Of a stretch of DNA of 32,525 nt, positions 7,843-14,713 are shown piece by piece. Where the stretch lies: contig JAITWN010000165.1 in the NCBI GenBank assembly GCA_031285245.1, positions 1-32,525 on the forward strand. The letters run 5' to 3'. The position numbers and the translations under genes are program-made. Origin of the DNA: Chromatiales bacterium. GTDB taxonomy: Bacteria; Pseudomonadota; Gammaproteobacteria; SZUA-140. The notes under the pieces were generated by a model. The model was not told the origin of the DNA, ran no database searches, and saw nothing but the letters and a program-made list of their open reading frames with translations. Each line of letters opens with the position of its first letter. Within the stretch, counting starts at the first letter, position 1.

Positions 7843-8921
7843 TGCTGTTTAGTACTCCGCTCCAGATCGGCCGCGATTCGAAAACCGAAAAAATCCGACG
7901 CATACTGCGGCCAAGAATAATTACGGTGATAATTCGCTGTGGAAAATGGGTCACTCTTCCATGAACCACCGCGCAATACTTTGTAGCTTCCCTCTACTGG
8001 CACCAAATCGACAACTTTCATCGCTTCATCAAGCGGCGTGGTTGCCTTGGCGACATGTCCTTGGAAATATTCCGGCGATGCATCGTTACCGGGATAAGGC
8101 TGAAAACTGTCAGCCGTCCACTCACTGACATTTCCAGCCATATCCATGACACCAAACGGGCTGCCGCCTTCAGGGAACTTGGTCACTTCACTCGTCGCAC
8201 CGACGGTATAGTAAGTATTGAGGCGAGCAGTATCCATCTCATCGCCCCAAGGCCAGCGACGACCATCGGTGCCGCGGGCGGCTTTTTCCCATTCAGCCTC
8301 TCGCGGCAAACGCCCGCCTGCCCAAGCAGCATAGGCACCAGCGTCATGCCAGGAAACCATCGTGACGGGATGCAGCGCCTGCCCCTGGCGAAACTTCCCG
8401 CCATCCCAATTGAGTGGAGGACGGTGCCCAGTGGCAGCGACAAACCGTGCATATTGTGCATTGGTCACTGGATACTTGCTGATCTCGAACGCCGCGAGCG
8501 AAACGCGATGCTGCGGAGTGTCTTGTACAGCGCTGCGAGAACGATCGGTACCCATCAGAAACTCGCCAGCGGGAATGGTAATGAGCGTATCAATTTCAGC
8601 CCATTGCTCCGCGCTCAAAAGCGCTTCTGCCTCAGCCACCGTATAAGAGTTATACGCAGCAGTGGGGTGCTCATGCTTTTCATGACGAGACAGTTCTTCT
8701 CCGGAGGCGCGTAGGCGCGAGCCCACTTCAGAGAGATCATAGCCCGCTTTCGAGCGCATCTCGTCCATACGCTTGGAGCCGATCTGCAGAATGTGGAGGC
8801 TTCCCCCCACCATAGCCAATGAAATGCAGGTAATGATCGTCGCAGCCAGATAACGCTTACGGCGTTGACGCACACTCTCATCGTTCACGCTTGAAACCCC
8901 GGGCGGATAACTCACACTCAT
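7839..8921 (-). CDS. Membrane-anchored SUMF1/FGE-fold protein lacking catalytic cysteines
   Basis: 360 residues. A single helix (about 25-46) anchors a periplasmic domain. The domain, about 110-355, is a clear formylglycine-generating-enzyme fold: IPAGEFLMGTD, TPQHRVSLAAFEISKYPVTNAQYARF, WHDAGAYAAWAGGRLPREAEWEKAARG, WPWGDE, GVMDMAGNVSEWT, and RGGSW near the end. True FGE has two Cys after the RGGSF motif. Here the region KSDPFSTANYHRNYSWPQ has none, and the whole domain contains no Cys, so it cannot oxidise a sulfatase cysteine by the known mechanism. Related non-catalytic members occur beside nitrite reductase (NirV) and in other redox operons. Likely role: binding, folding or assembly partner of the reductase. 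It overlaps both neighbours by 4 bases. Confidence 0.92.
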   Translation of the reverse strand: MSVSYPPGVSSVNDESVRQRRKRYLAATIITCISLAMVGGSLHILQIGSKRMDEMRSKAGYDLSEVGSRLRASGEELSRHEKHEHPTAAYNSYTVAEAEALLSAEQWAEIDTLITIPAGEFLMGTDRSRSAVQDTPQHRVSLAAFEISKYPVTNAQYARFVAATGHRPPLNWDGGKFRQGQALHPVTMVSWHDAGAYAAWAGGRLPREAEWEKAARGTDGRRWPWGDEMDTARLNTYYTVGATSEVTKFPEGGSPFGVMDMAGNVSEWTADSFQPYPGNDASPEYFQGHVAKATTPLDEAMKVVDLVPVEGSYKVLRGGSWKSDPFSTANYHRNYSWPQYASDFFGFRIAADLERSTKQQ

Positions 8922-9385
8922 CCGCTTTTTTCCCCAGAATCAGGATGATCAGATTTACTGCGATAGACCTCTTCTCGCGGCAACCGCCCATAGGTACGTT
9001 TGATAATAATTTCACCAAAGACGCCACCGAAAGCTGCCGCCTCAACCGCCAAGATCACAAACATTATCCAGAAAGGGAAATACAGAAGCTGAGTACCAAA
9101 TGGGGGTTCAGTAAAATAGAGATAGTTGGCATAGCCGATGCTGCGCACGATCAACGGCGGAAAATAGCATAACCATTTTCCACCCAGACCAAAAATCATT
9201 GCTACTACGACGCCAGAAATCAGCGGGACAACAAATATATTGACCATCCACAGCGCTGAAAAAGTATCAAGACCTCGCCACAGTTCAATATTCACTCCAA
9301 GTAAAATATCGCCAAGGTAATTGACAGCACAGCCAGCAAGCAGTGCGATAAAACCTGTGAGATTACGCTTGAATTGCTTGTTCAT
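8918..9385 (-). CDS. Four-helix membrane protein of unknown function
   Basis: 155 residues from ATG 9385, which overlaps the stop of the upstream cytochrome (TAATG). An upstream in-frame Met lies inside that cytochrome gene and is less likely. Hydrophobic segments lie at roughly 11-30, 45-65, 71-92 and 102-126. Tail: KRTYGRLPREEVYRSKSDHPDSGEKSG, strongly charged and probably cytoplasmic. Few His or Cys in membrane positions (one Cys in helix 1, one in helix 3), so heme binding is unlikely. It belongs to the twelve-gene unit with the CcoS-like protein and cytochromes. No family recognised. Confidence 0.7.
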   Translation of the reverse strand: MNKQFKRNLTGFIALLAGCAVNYLGDILLGVNIELWRGLDTFSALWMVNIFVVPLISGVVVAMIFGLGGKWLCYFPPLIVRSIGYANYLYFTEPPFGTQLLYFPFWIMFVILAVEAAAFGGVFGEIIIKRTYGRLPREEVYRSKSDHPDSGEKSG

Positions 9386-9873
9386 TAGCAGTCGTTCTCG
9401 CTTCCTGTCAGTTTGGCGCAACGCGCACGGCGAACTTCATCCAGATCCCAATCGCGAACCTTGAGACTGGCCATATACGCCGCAAGTGTGCGTCGCTCAC
9501 TCTCAGGAAGGTGGGCAAAAGAAGGCATTTGATATTCTTCTTTCAATCGCGAAGGAAGAATTTGCTGGGGATTCTGCGCGGAGAAATATTCAAAAAACCA
9601 TTCCTCACTGTGGATGGATCCCATGCCATCCAATGCGGGCGCTGGCACAGCTTGCATAAGGTTGCGCACTGTCCATAGCGTGTGGCATTCCTTGCAGTTC
9701 TGCTGCCGGTAAATTTCCCCAGCCTCGTGAAGTAAAGCAGCGGACGCCGTCGTGTAAAAAGGAATTTCACGATCGTGTTCGCTGCTCTCCCGCTGACGCA
9801 GAAAGTTCCAGAGCATTGCCCCCAGAACAACTACTGCGATGAGGAGATAAATCCTCTTCTCACCTGTCCTCAT
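9385..9873 (-). CDS. Membrane-anchored monoheme cytochrome c
   Basis: 162 residues. An N-terminal helix (about 7-24) anchors the protein, followed by a linker and a class-I cytochrome domain: CKECH at 60-64, DGMGS, EEWFFEYFSAQNPQQILPS and YQMPSFAHLPESERR with Met116 as sixth ligand. The last helix reads LAAYMASLK. Two extra Cys near the end (RC at about 152 and the final residue) could form a disulfide. It shares architecture with the cytochrome at 16503-17096, which lacks the Met. It overlaps the CcoS-like gene by 14 bases. Being membrane-bound with one heme, it can stand in for one of the CcoP hemes missing from this locus. That substitution is inference. Confidence 0.88.
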   Translation of the reverse strand: MRTGEKRIYLLIAVVVLGAMLWNFLRQRESSEHDREIPFYTTASAALLHEAGEIYRQQNCKECHTLWTVRNLMQAVPAPALDGMGSIHSEEWFFEYFSAQNPQQILPSRLKEEYQMPSFAHLPESERRTLAAYMASLKVRDWDLDEVRRARCAKLTGSENDC

Positions 9874-10153
9874 GCTGCTTCGCGTGCTGCGCCTTCTCCT
9901 GCGCCTTCTCGCGCAGAAATTCTTCGCGGCGCTTAACCTGCTGTGCTAATACCTCACGGCTTTTGGCATACTCCTCAGGAGACATTTTGTCCTTGTCGTT
10001 CTCATCGAAGACCAGGTATTTGATGTCTTCATCAAACTGCTCATTCTTATAAGCCCAGCGCAAACCGTACATGGCAGCAAAAATAATTAACCCACCAGCG
10101 ACCAGCCATATATAAATGGTCCATCCGTCTGGAAGTGATTGTAAGAAATTCAT
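9860..10153 (-). CDS. CcoS-like small membrane protein with coiled-coil tail
   Basis: 97 residues. One helix (about 11-32) is followed by WAYKNEQFDEDIKYLVFDENDKD, which echoes CcoS, where a helix precedes a conserved (D/N)xGQFDD...LFDDD segment. CcoS is needed for cofactor insertion into cbb3 oxidases. The C-terminal 45 residues are a highly charged helix rich in E, K, R and Q (REVLAQQVKRREEFLREK...), longer than in ordinary CcoS. A strong AGGAGGAGG ribosome site precedes ATG 10153. It is the second gene of the unit, 12 bases after the 110-residue protein. The CcoS relation is by motif and not certain. The alternative is a CcoQ-type subunit. Confidence 0.68.
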   Translation of the reverse strand: MNFLQSLPDGWTIYIWLVAGGLIIFAAMYGLRWAYKNEQFDEDIKYLVFDENDKDKMSPEEYAKSREVLAQQVKRREEFLREKAQEKAQHAKQHEDR

Positions 10154-10165
10154 GATTGCCTCCTC

Positions 10166-10498
10166 CTAGAAAAGTCGGCCATATAACAATTGTAAAGCAC
10201 CAAACCCAACCGCAACAAACATACCGGCGACTATCATGAGAAATAATAGCTTCTCTCCAAACTTCAACCCGCCGCTCGCTTTGGAACTGAGGAAAAAACG
10301 AAACACGATAGCCGCGAAAACCGTAACCCCAATTAACATGAAGAAAAAGATGCCAATGCTGAATCGGTAACTTTCCATACCCTCGATCGTCCAATAGGAC
10401 GACGGGCCGCTCGCTTGCGCTTGTTGCTGTACCGTAATTACCGCGGAGTCCAATCGCGCCAGCAGTGACTGAAGAGGTTCGAACAGAGCCAATTTCAT
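10166..10498 (-). CDS. Two-helix membrane protein, first gene of the twelve-gene unit
   Basis: 110 residues with an amphipathic start (KLALFEPLQSLLARLDSAVITVQQQAQ) and two helices at about 46-68 and 80-105. A short polar loop joins them (SSKASGGLKFGEK). No Cys and few His, so no cofactor is suggested. It follows the intrinsic terminator at 10545-10580, so a promoter in the 50 bases between may start the operon, or transcription reads through from the CcoN unit. No consensus promoter is visible. Family not recognised. Position at the head of an assembly-gene operon is its only clue. Confidence 0.7.
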   Translation of the reverse strand: MKLALFEPLQSLLARLDSAVITVQQQAQASGPSSYWTIEGMESYRFSIGIFFFMLIGVTVFAAIVFRFFLSSKASGGLKFGEKLLFLMIVAGMFVAVGFGALQLLYGRLF

Positions 10499-10544
10499 GG
10501 TGAGAAAGGAAACCAGAAAAGAAGAAATAAACCTTCAGGGGTAT

Positions 10545-10580
10545 ATAAAAAAACGATGCCGCTTTTTCAAGCGGCATCGT
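10545..10580 (-). terminator. Intrinsic terminator ending the CcoN-like operon (minus strand)
   Basis: A 10-bp perfect stem (ACGATGCCGC at 10553-10562 with GCGGCATCGT at 10571-10580) and an 8-base loop. Read on the minus strand, the stem is followed by a run of T residues (complement of the A tract 10547-10553). It lies 31 bases after the stop of the 43-residue gene and before the next unit, so it divides two operons. Confidence 0.9.
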
Positions 10581-10610
10581 CTTGGTTCACACAGGAAACG
10601 CTAACCAACC

Positions 10611-10742
10611 TTACTCGTTGTCCCGGATGTGCGGAGCGCCTTTGTCATATTTATCTACAAAAAAGCTGTAAATAAAAGGCACAATGAACACAACAATAAT
10701 CGGGAGCAAGAGCACAAGCGGAGGATTATCGACATCAATCAT
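10611..10742 (-). CDS. 43-residue single-span membrane peptide, last gene of the CcoN-like operon
   Basis: The frame runs ATG to TAA and the product is MIDVDNPPLVLLLPIIVVFIVPFIYSFFVDKYDKGAPHIRDNE. One helix (about 8-27) is bounded by acidic residues in front and a charged tail. A GGAG lies about 12 bases upstream, so initiation is moderate. The distance to the terminator (31 bases) and to the upstream CcoP-N-like gene (27 bases) fits a real operon gene. It is similar in design to CcoQ (a single-helix subunit of cbb3), which normally stands between ccoO and ccoP, whereas here it follows. No sequence identity to CcoQ can be claimed. Confidence 0.72.
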   Translation of the reverse strand: MIDVDNPPLVLLLPIIVVFIVPFIYSFFVDKYDKGAPHIRDNE

Positions 10743-10769
10743 GACTGTTAACTCTCCAGGTTATATTAA

Positions 10770-11405
10770 TCAATGACCATGATGAACTGGCTGCCAACGA
10801 TAGTTGGGCAGGCGCTTCACCGCAATCATTACTGCCAGACAAAAGTAGGTTACGTAGAAGATATCGATGGTGTAGCCTTTGTCCCACCAGGGCTGCTTAC
10901 GCTCACGCGTACCATCCGCCTTCCAGTTACCCTCGAAGTTCGCCAGCAATACTTTGTAGCCGACGATGGTGTACTCTTCGAGATCCACCCGCGAGTTTTG
11001 CAACTCAATGATCTGATCTTTGACCAGGCGCAATTCGTTCATCGACAATGGATGGCGAACCTGCAGGGCTTCATACTTCGATTGGCCTTCACGAACAATC
11101 CTTACGATCTCAGCCATTGCTGCCTGATCACCGCCCGCTGCCTGCGCAGCTTGAACACGAGGACTATCCATCGCCGCCACATATTCAGCGTAAATTGCGG
11201 CCTGCGGACGTTGGCCCCAGAGCGGGAATGTCATCAGAAACGCGCTGATGATAGTCAGTCCCAGCAGCCATACCACAGGACGCGGCAGACGATTGTTGTC
11301 TTCGGTAATGCCGCCAAGCCCTTCAGCCTCCCACAGCTTGCGGGCCTTATCATTTTGCTCCTCATCAGAAAGACTGAAGAGCGGGTTGTCAAATTTCCAG
11401 GCCAT
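10770..11405 (-). CDS. CcoP-N-like, heme-less membrane protein in the CcoN-like operon
   Basis: 211 residues. Order: an acidic and polar start (WKFDNPLFSLSDEEQNDKARKLWEAEGLGGITEDNNRLPRPVVW), helix 1 (44-62), FPLWGQRP (60-67), a periplasmic alpha-helical domain of about 110 residues (coiled, Gln/Glu/Lys-rich), and helix 2 (about 180-197). The start resembles CcoP (GI..DNPLPRWW) but there is no CxxCH anywhere. Ordinary CcoP has one or two helices followed by two heme domains, so this is a CcoP anchor without its hemes, or an unrelated subunit in the same place. The ribosome site AGGAGAGGGGGAAG before ATG 11405 is strong. Gene order CcoN, CcoO, then this one is that of ccoNO(Q)P. It is the paralogue of 2700-3161. 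Confidence 0.76.
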   Translation of the reverse strand: MAWKFDNPLFSLSDEEQNDKARKLWEAEGLGGITEDNNRLPRPVVWLLGLTIISAFLMTFPLWGQRPQAAIYAEYVAAMDSPRVQAAQAAGGDQAAMAEIVRIVREGQSKYEALQVRHPLSMNELRLVKDQIIELQNSRVDLEEYTIVGYKVLLANFEGNWKADGTRERKQPWWDKGYTIDIFYVTYFCLAVMIAVKRLPNYRWQPVHHGH

Positions 11406-11420
11406 GTCTTCCCCCTCTCC

Positions 11421-12371
11421 TTATTTCAGACTCAGAACAAAGTCAATCAGGTAACGCGCATCGCTCTTAGAAGCGGGCTCAGGCACTTCCGGCGGATAAA
11501 TCCGCTTGCCGGAGGCAAAGTCGCTATAGTCAGCGCGCCACTGGTTGTAGTTGATGACATTGCCACTCGCATCCTTCTCACCCCACAGATAGTCATAGCG
11601 GGGCATGATGGAGTGCGGTTGCACCAAGCGCGGATTGAAGAAGTGCATCATCATCCATTCGCGTGAAGAGTTACGTGAACCGACATGCAACAGATCAGGC
11701 GCTTTACGATCCGAACCAAACGCAGTTGGTGATTCGCTGTTGAAGTCACCGAGACGTGGCGGCGCACCAAACGACTGCCAGTCCTGGGTCTGCTCAGGCA
11801 ACAGCGTGTGGCACCACCAGCAGCCTTCGCGCACGAACATAATCTTGCCCGAGCCGACGTGCTGCGTGTCTTTATCGCTGACCGCCTTCAGAACCATATC
11901 CGGCGTCCAACCATGGGTCGCGGTGGCGTTTTCGATGTAATGAATGGGCTCACCATTCCACCGCCCCTCAGTCACCACAAAAACCGCACCTTGAGCTTGA
12001 TTAGCTTGACCAATCTTGCCTTTATCCAAGCTCAGATCTTCAACCCCCTTACCCATGATTCGGGGATGCCGGATCGAACTGGTGAAAGGTACGCCTGCGT
12101 CGTAAACATAGGCATAGGTCTCGTCGATCGGCGCGCCGGTTTTTGGATCGTTCCGGAGTACAACCGTCAGAGGCTTGTTATCTCCATGCAGGAACGGATC
12201 TTCAACCGAGAAACCACCCACACGACCATACATCAAGCCTTTTCTCAGACCCATTTCGGTTGAGGACACCTGCACAATGTCCAGGCTGGGCATGTACAGT
12301 GTGATCATCATTGATCCACCGAGCGCGATACCGAACAATCTCGCGCCAACTTTATATTCGCGGAATGCCAC
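11421..12371 (-). CDS. ccoO: CcoO-like membrane monoheme cytochrome c with long insertion
   Basis: 316 residues versus about 200 for ordinary CcoO. A helix at about 12-30 anchors it. The heme domain has REGCWWCH (heme Cys184, Cys187, His188), then DLLHVGSRNSSREWMMMHFFNPRLVQPHSIMPRYDYL, where Met256 is the sixth ligand. The pattern matches CcoO (REGC..CH, PDL..VG.R.S..W...H..NPR...P.S.MP.Y). Residues 35-170 are an insertion of roughly 110 residues between anchor and heme domain, with no cofactor motif. Start: GTG 12371 with GGGGAGG about 8 bases before. It lies 41 bases after the CcoN-like gene. Function: electron transfer from soluble donor to the catalytic subunit. Symbol used for family, not for proven orthology. 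Confidence 0.9.
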   Translation of the reverse strand: MAFREYKVGARLFGIALGGSMMITLYMPSLDIVQVSSTEMGLRKGLMYGRVGGFSVEDPFLHGDNKPLTVVLRNDPKTGAPIDETYAYVYDAGVPFTSSIRHPRIMGKGVEDLSLDKGKIGQANQAQGAVFVVTEGRWNGEPIHYIENATATHGWTPDMVLKAVSDKDTQHVGSGKIMFVREGCWWCHTLLPEQTQDWQSFGAPPRLGDFNSESPTAFGSDRKAPDLLHVGSRNSSREWMMMHFFNPRLVQPHSIMPRYDYLWGEKDASGNVINYNQWRADYSDFASGKRIYPPEVPEPASKSDARYLIDFVLSLK

Positions 12372-12412
12372 GTCTGATTCCTCCCCTAAATATTATGCTT
12401 GCGGATATCCGA

Positions 12413-13819
12413 TTAGCGCTCGTACGCAATCTCGTGGGGCAGACGGCCCGCCGGGATTACAGTACCTTCGCGCGCAGTCATCCACATGTTGTAGAGCCAG
12501 ACGAGATTTCCGGTGAAAACCATGGTGCCGCCCACCCAACGCGCGATCATATACGGATGCTCCGCAATCACGACGTCAATGTAAGGAACCTCATAGATCT
12601 TACCTGCGCCCTGGATCAAACCTGCAATGGTCATCGAGATCCAGTAGATCGTGAAACCGATCAGCAGGAACCAGAAATGGAAGTTGGCCAGTGCGAGCGA
12701 ATACAACTTGCGGCGCATGATGGTCTGCAAGCCGTAGTAAACTGCAGCTGCTTCCAAGAAGGTGGAGAAGCCAAGCAGCGCAAGGTGAGCATGCGCCACG
12801 ATCCAGCCAGTACCATGGATATACCAGTTGATCGCACGGGTCTGCTGGAAACCACCCTGCATGTTGAGCGGAATCGCCATCAGCACGCCGGTGATGGTGA
12901 ATTTGATCTCAACGTTGTCGACAAAGAAACGCCACTTGCCCGTCATGGTGAGCAGCAGGTTCGACACGAAAGCGATTGCCGGCACCAGAATCAACACACC
13001 TTCCACTGAAGCGAATGACTTGAGCCACTCCGGCAACGGAGAAGACATCAAATGATGCGCAGCAGGCGTGGAGTAGAACACCACCACTGACCAGAAGTGC
13101 AAGTGACCGATACGGTGTGAATAGAGCGGATTACCCGTAATCTTCGGCACTGTATAGTAAGCAATAGCTGCAGCAACTGGTGTAATCCACAAACCGAGCA
13201 CATTGTGTGCGAACCACCAAGTCAGATACGCCTCGGTGAGCCCGGTGAGCTGGAAGTACTCCGGCAGGTTACCTACGAACAGCACGATGAACAGCATAAA
13301 GACCGCAGAAGCGAAGAACCAGTTGGTAGTGTAGATACCCTGAGTACGACGCTTGATAACCGTCATCCAAACGTTGATGCCGAGCGGCACAATGACACCA
13401 AACAGGATGATGAGGTCAATGAACCAAGGGAAGTCGGAGTATTCACGGCCAGAACTCATACCCGACCAAAGACACGTCAATGCTATCGACAAACCTGCAT
13501 TCCAGACGAAACAGTTCCAAACACCGAGTTTTTCAGACCAGAGCTTGGTATTACCGAGGGCTGGCGTGATGTACATCATTGCCATCGCGAAAGCCATCGA
13601 AATCCAGCCGAAAATCACGGCCATCACATGCACCTGACGCATGTGCCCAAACGAGAACAGTTCCGAACCAGTAACAAAGTCAGGGAACGCAAGCTTGGCG
13701 GCATTGAACGAGCCAAGACCCGTCCCAATAACAAACCAAACGATGGAAGAAATGCCAAAATATACGGCGGATGAACCCCTTGGGATATCCTCGGTTTTGG
13801 CGAACAGGTACTTGAACAT
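12413..13819 (-). CDS. ccoN: CcoN-like heme-copper oxidase subunit I, C-family type
   Basis: 468 residues, about twelve membrane helices. Numbered against the Pseudomonas stutzeri CcoN with a constant shift of 2, in the middle and C-terminal part, the ligands fall in place. CuB: His205 (WWFAHN), His255 and His256 (AAHH). Cross-link Tyr249 lies six before His255, as in cbb3. HAH gives His343 (heme b3) and His345 (low-spin heme), and His64 (RQVHVMAV) is the other low-spin ligand. The conserved Glu that hydrogen-bonds the proximal His in cbb3 is Gln321 here (MQGGF for FEGPM). Tyr249 favours O2 reduction over NO reduction. The ribosome site GGGGGGAGG is strong before ATG 13819. Followed by the CcoO-like and CcoP-N-like genes. 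Divergent from typical CcoN in the helix sequences, but full length. Confidence 0.93.
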   Translation of the reverse strand: MFKYLFAKTEDIPRGSSAVYFGISSIVWFVIGTGLGSFNAAKLAFPDFVTGSELFSFGHMRQVHVMAVIFGWISMAFAMAMMYITPALGNTKLWSEKLGVWNCFVWNAGLSIALTCLWSGMSSGREYSDFPWFIDLIILFGVIVPLGINVWMTVIKRRTQGIYTTNWFFASAVFMLFIVLFVGNLPEYFQLTGLTEAYLTWWFAHNVLGLWITPVAAAIAYYTVPKITGNPLYSHRIGHLHFWSVVVFYSTPAAHHLMSSPLPEWLKSFASVEGVLILVPAIAFVSNLLLTMTGKWRFFVDNVEIKFTITGVLMAIPLNMQGGFQQTRAINWYIHGTGWIVAHAHLALLGFSTFLEAAAVYYGLQTIMRRKLYSLALANFHFWFLLIGFTIYWISMTIAGLIQGAGKIYEVPYIDVVIAEHPYMIARWVGGTMVFTGNLVWLYNMWMTAREGTVIPAGRLPHEIAYER

Positions 13820-13912
13820 CGGACTTACCTCCCCCCTAAAGCGCTATTTTCGTAATCCCTGCCTGCATTTTCCGTGGCCTAAATATATAGAGCCCGCGGA
13901 AGCAATGCTTAA

Positions 13913-14008
13913 TCAGGAATGATCGCCCGGCATCAGCAAATACCAAGCAAACCACATGCTCGAAAACGCGAGCATAATACAACTGATTGCTGCAATCATA
14001 GCCAACAT
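13913..14008 (-). CDS. 31-residue single-span membrane peptide between the 91-residue protein and CcoN-like subunit
   Basis: The frame runs ATG to TGA on the minus strand, with an ideal ribosome site (AGGAGG, plus-strand complement at 14017-14022) about 8 bases before. Product: MLAMIAAISCIMLAFSSMWFAWYLLMPGDHS, one helix of about 23 residues with a short polar end. It is flanked by 60 bases upstream and 93 downstream and lies inside the CcoN unit. The size and position recall CcoQ/CydX-type subunits, which stabilise their oxidase. Easy to overlook because it is so short. Confidence 0.72.
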   Translation of the reverse strand: MLAMIAAISCIMLAFSSMWFAWYLLMPGDHS

Positions 14009-14068
14009 TGCTACCGCCTCCTCGGATACTGGTGAACTCGCGGACAGACCCGAATACTGAACTCGGAA

Positions 14069-14344
14069 TTAATGGGCCGACTTTTCGAGTTCGCCGTGGC
14101 GCTTGAGCGCGAGCATCACGATAATCGTGAATGCCACGCCGAACACGATCATGCACCAGTTCATGAAGCCCTGGAACGTGACCACGTTATAGGCATCGAG
14201 CCCTATGCCACCCCAATCATCGAAAGGACCGCGGCCCAGCGCGCACATAAGTGCCGCACCGAACACGCTGCCATTGCCCATGCCGGTGAGACCGCCACCG
14301 ATGACGGCTACCCAGAAGGTTTTACTGTAGGTGAGACGATTCAT
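14069..14344 (-). CDS. Two-helix membrane protein, first gene of the CcoN-like operon
   Basis: 91 residues. GGAGGGGAG lies just before ATG 14344, so the start is secure. Helix 1 (about 9-35) is Gly/Ala-rich (WVAVIGGGLTGMGNGSVFGAALMCALG). A periplasmic or cytoplasmic loop follows (RGPFDDWGGIGLDAYNVVTFQG), then helix 2 (about 60-80) and a charged end (KRHGELEKSAH). No heme or metal motif. It opens the operon downstream of the FNR-like site at 14535-14548, so it is co-regulated with the catalytic subunit. Family not recognised. Confidence 0.75.
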   Translation of the reverse strand: MNRLTYSKTFWVAVIGGGLTGMGNGSVFGAALMCALGRGPFDDWGGIGLDAYNVVTFQGFMNWCMIVFGVAFTIIVMLALKRHGELEKSAH

Positions 14345-14713
14345 TAACTCCCCTCCGCAGGACTCTGAAATCCGGACATCCTTTCGGCACGCGTGATGTT
14401 ATGACTTATCGCGCCGGTATTCTGGCTTGCTCGATTAACAACTCGAGATAGTGCCAGATGACTACAAAGACGACCTTACTATATTTGTGGCTACAGATGC
14501 TTGCATAGCGATTTCCCCTCGTCAAGCCTGGATATTGATACTTCTCAATGCAGACTTAATTTTAAAGAAAATCTGATGCCACTAATAATTTTGCACTGCA
14601 GAGAATATCAACCCTGCTGGCCGTCTGCAAGTGTTGAACAGCATGATTATTGAATATTGCAAGCGCATCTATCATGCTTTGATCTTCAGGCTCGAAGTGA
14701 TGTTGGAGAACAC
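14345..14713. other. Divergent intergenic region between the CcoN-like operon and a small plus-strand gene
   Basis: 369 bases without a convincing gene. It is AT-richer than its surroundings, especially 14470-14660. It contains the FNR-like site at 14535-14548. For the leftward operon a weak -10-like element (TATGCA on the minus strand, near 14502-14507) lies at a spacing compatible with activation from that site. For the rightward gene, AT-rich sequence at 14559-14572 could serve. I see no sigma-54 promoter: a GTGCCA at 14451-14456 has no partner at the required spacing. Confidence 0.5.
14535..14548. promoter_or_regulatory. FNR/Anr-like palindrome upstream of the CcoN-like operon
   Basis: TTGATACTTCTCAA matches the consensus TTGAT-N4-ATCAA at 9 of 10 defined positions. 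Its centre is about 197 bases before the start of the 91-residue gene on the left and about 172 before the small gene on the right. Oxygen-responsive FNR-family control is usual for cbb3 operons, which makes the site credible. It was found by reading, not by a scored search. Confidence 0.5.

Noticed and set aside
8055..8714. Open frame of about 220 codons opposite the SUMF1-like gene
   Set aside because: The minus-strand protein has full FGE-fold motifs; the plus-strand product does not.
10773..11666. Open frame of nearly 300 codons on the plus strand
   Set aside because: It spans two genes of the CcoN-like operon on the opposite strand (11405 and 11421 boundaries), which carry recognisable features; no family match for the antisense product.
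12413..13819. Interpretation of the catalytic subunit as a plain NO reductase (NorB)
   Set aside because: The Tyr six residues before the His-His pair and the CuB His set are cbb3-like; NorB lacks that Tyr and has Glu residues around the FeB site. NO reductase side activity is still possible.
14451..14456. GTGCCA, possible sigma-54 -24 element reading leftward
   Set aside because: No TGCAA at the fixed spacing, so the -12 element is missing.
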